Shown one piece after another: positions 62,811-64,000 of a stretch of DNA of 64,000 bases. The notes under the pieces were generated by a model that worked only from the letters and a program-made list of their open reading frames with translations, was not told the origin of the DNA and did not search any database. Every line of letters begins with the position of its first letter. Position 1 is the first letter of the stretch. The DNA lies in the NCBI RefSeq assembly GCF_900108245.1, contig NZ_FNUY01000004.1, positions 434,001-498,000 on the forward strand, given 5' to 3'. The stretch comes from Allobosea lathyri (GTDB lineage: Bacteria; Pseudomonadota; Alphaproteobacteria; Rhizobiales; Beijerinckiaceae). A program made the position numbers and the translations under genes.

Positions 62811-64000
62811 ATGACATCGGCTATCGTTTCCAGCGCGACATCCGGTCTGCGTCGCGGGTGGTTCTTGTCCACCACTGCCCTGGCTGGTTTGGTCATGATG
62901 CTTCCGGGCGCGGGCAGCTACGCCCAGACCGTCGTGGATGACGGCACCCTGGTGGTGAGCTCCGATGCTCAGCTCGGCGGCAGTAGCGTCACCGTGGACA
63001 ATGCAGCCGACAAGAATGCCACGCTGCAGATCAACGCCGGCGTCAGCATCGGCAACGAAATCATCGTCAATAACGGCGGCACGCTGAGCAATGCGGGCAC
63101 CCTTTCGCGCATGAATGCGGGACAAGCCGGCGTGCTATCCATGACGGGGGGCGCCACGGTTCACAATCTGCAAGACGCAGTGATAGCCGGGCAAACGCAA
63201 GGCGTGTTGCTGCTGGGAGGCGGCACACTGACCAATACAGGCGGCACGATCACCGGCACGACTCTGGATGGGGCGGCGTTCGGCCCATACGGGACGGTCA
63301 CGAACACGCTGGGCGGAACGATCAAGGGCAAGCGAGCCGGCGTGCTTATCTTCGGAAACGGAACAGTGACAAACGCCGGAGGGACGATCACCGGCACCGA
63401 CGTGTCTGGCGTGCAAATCGACTCTGGAACGATCTCGAATACACTGGGCGGAACAATCACGGGTCGAGACAGCGGTGTGACGCTGAATGCCGGCGGCACG
63501 GTCATCAACGATGCCGACTCGACGATCGAAGCCCCGGGCGGCCACGCAGTGAGCTCGGTTGTCGGAAACGTCTCGCTCAGCAACGCGGGCAAGCTGATCG
63601 GGAGCGTGACCCTGCGCTCCAACGCCAATGGCGATGAAGTCCACGGGGTCACTCTGTTCACCGGCTCCAGCATCACTGGCAATCTGCGCTTCGGCGCCAA
63701 CGCCGCCTCCACGCTGACGCTGGACGGCACGGGCGCTCAGCTCTATTCGACGGCCGTCGGCGGCACCACGACCTTCGACACCGGCACGCTCATCAAACAG
63801 GGCAGCGGCACCTGGGTGCTGAACAAGGTCCTGACGCGCAGCGGCGCCACCGAGGTCAACGCTGGAATGCTGGTCGCCGCCGTCGGCGGGAGCCTCGGCA
63901 GCGGCGCCGTCACTGTGGACAACAATGGCAATCTAGACGCCACGCTTCAGATCAACGCCGGCGTCAGCATCGGCAACGAAATCATCGTCAACAATGGCGG
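62811..64000 (+). CDS. Autotransporter-like adhesin (partial, 3' end outside)
   Basis: At least 396 residues, open at the window end. A long signal peptide (RRGWFLSTTALAGLVMMLPG, ending near SYAQ) precedes a beta-helix passenger rich in Gly, Thr and Asn with repeats such as GGTITGT, GGTIKGK and GGTITGR. LQINAGVSIGNEIIVNNGG occurs at residues ~71-89 and again at ~378-396. That places a 921-bp unit (307 codons) in frame, with the second copy starting near 63909. KQGSGTWVLNK is a motif of autotransporter-associated strand repeats. The beta-barrel is outside. It is a predicted surface adhesin divergent from the BTAD regulator. Confidence 0.82.
   Translation, partial: MTSAIVSSATSGLRRGWFLSTTALAGLVMMLPGAGSYAQTVVDDGTLVVSSDAQLGGSSVTVDNAADKNATLQINAGVSIGNEIIVNNGGTLSNAGTLSRMNAGQAGVLSMTGGATVHNLQDAVIAGQTQGVLLLGGGTLTNTGGTITGTTLDGAAFGPYGTVTNTLGGTIKGKRAGVLIFGNGTVTNAGGTITGTDVSGVQIDSGTISNTLGGTITGRDSGVTLNAGGTVINDADSTIEAPGGHAVSSVVGNVSLSNAGKLIGSVTLRSNANGDEVHGVTLFTGSSITGNLRFGANAASTLTLDGTGAQLYSTAVGGTTTFDTGTLIKQGSGTWVLNKVLTRSGATEVNAGMLVAAVGGSLGSGAVTVDNNGNLDATLQINAGVSIGNEIIVNNG

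Overview
The window looks like chromosome of a GC-rich alphaproteobacterium of the order Hyphomicrobiales (Rhizobiales); a Bosea-like genus is my best guess. The basis is the IalB-family protein, the rhizobial-type heme uptake set (HmuTUV, HutX, HmuQ-like), the mesaconyl-CoA hydratase-like and malyl-CoA lyase-like enzymes, the DUF1674-htpX-rsmB-heparinase-purH order, and short palindromic intergenic repeats. The genus is inference. I saw no tRNA, rRNA, CRISPR array, transposase or integrase.

Layout. 1-4.1 kb: end of an ABC exporter, an IalB-like protein, obgE, and a LysR regulator divergent from an EamA transporter. 4.2-7.0 kb: a probable toxin/immunity locus, made of a PD-(D/E)xK-like toxin, a cognate immunity gene, a decayed second toxin tip and a paralogous second immunity gene. 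7.0-12.2 kb: an RND efflux operon under a TetR regulator with a perfect 22-bp palindromic operator. 12.3-25 kb: a glutamine amidotransferase with a FAD oxidase, sdhCDAB, a MaoC hydratase, an in-frame fusion of DUF429 with a threonine-dehydratase-like enzyme, a CoA-ester lyase, pyrophosphatase, a phosphatase and a flippase. 25.3-29.4 kb: divergent heme-iron genes around a 39-nt near-palindrome. 29.5-44.5 kb: a tryptophan 2,3-dioxygenase pair, an L,D-transpeptidase, cfa, the SDH assembly factor DUF1674, htpX, a 16S rRNA methyltransferase, a heparinase-like protein, purH and small housekeeping genes.

44.8-55.6 kb is a catabolic region: an IclR gene, a peptide/opine-type ABC uptake system (binding protein and two permeases), a FadR-like regulator with two matching operator boxes, a glucarate-dehydratase-like enolase, two RraA-like proteins, an SDR and a D-2-hydroxyacid dehydrogenase. 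It probably imports and degrades a hydroxylated or sugar-type acid. Its ATPase survives only as a C-terminal half, spliced onto a truncated phosphonoacetate-hydrolase-like gene at about 56.22 kb. A second remnant, an internally deleted siderophore-interacting protein, lies at 58.2-58.6 kb.

58.6-64 kb holds a 1330-aa BTAD regulator whose cyclase domain has lost both metal-binding aspartates. It is divergent from an autotransporter-like adhesin that runs off the window and carries a 921-bp in-frame macro-repeat. The best candidates for something new are the toxin cassette array, the pseudo-cyclase regulator paired with the adhesin, and the DUF429-dehydratase fusion.
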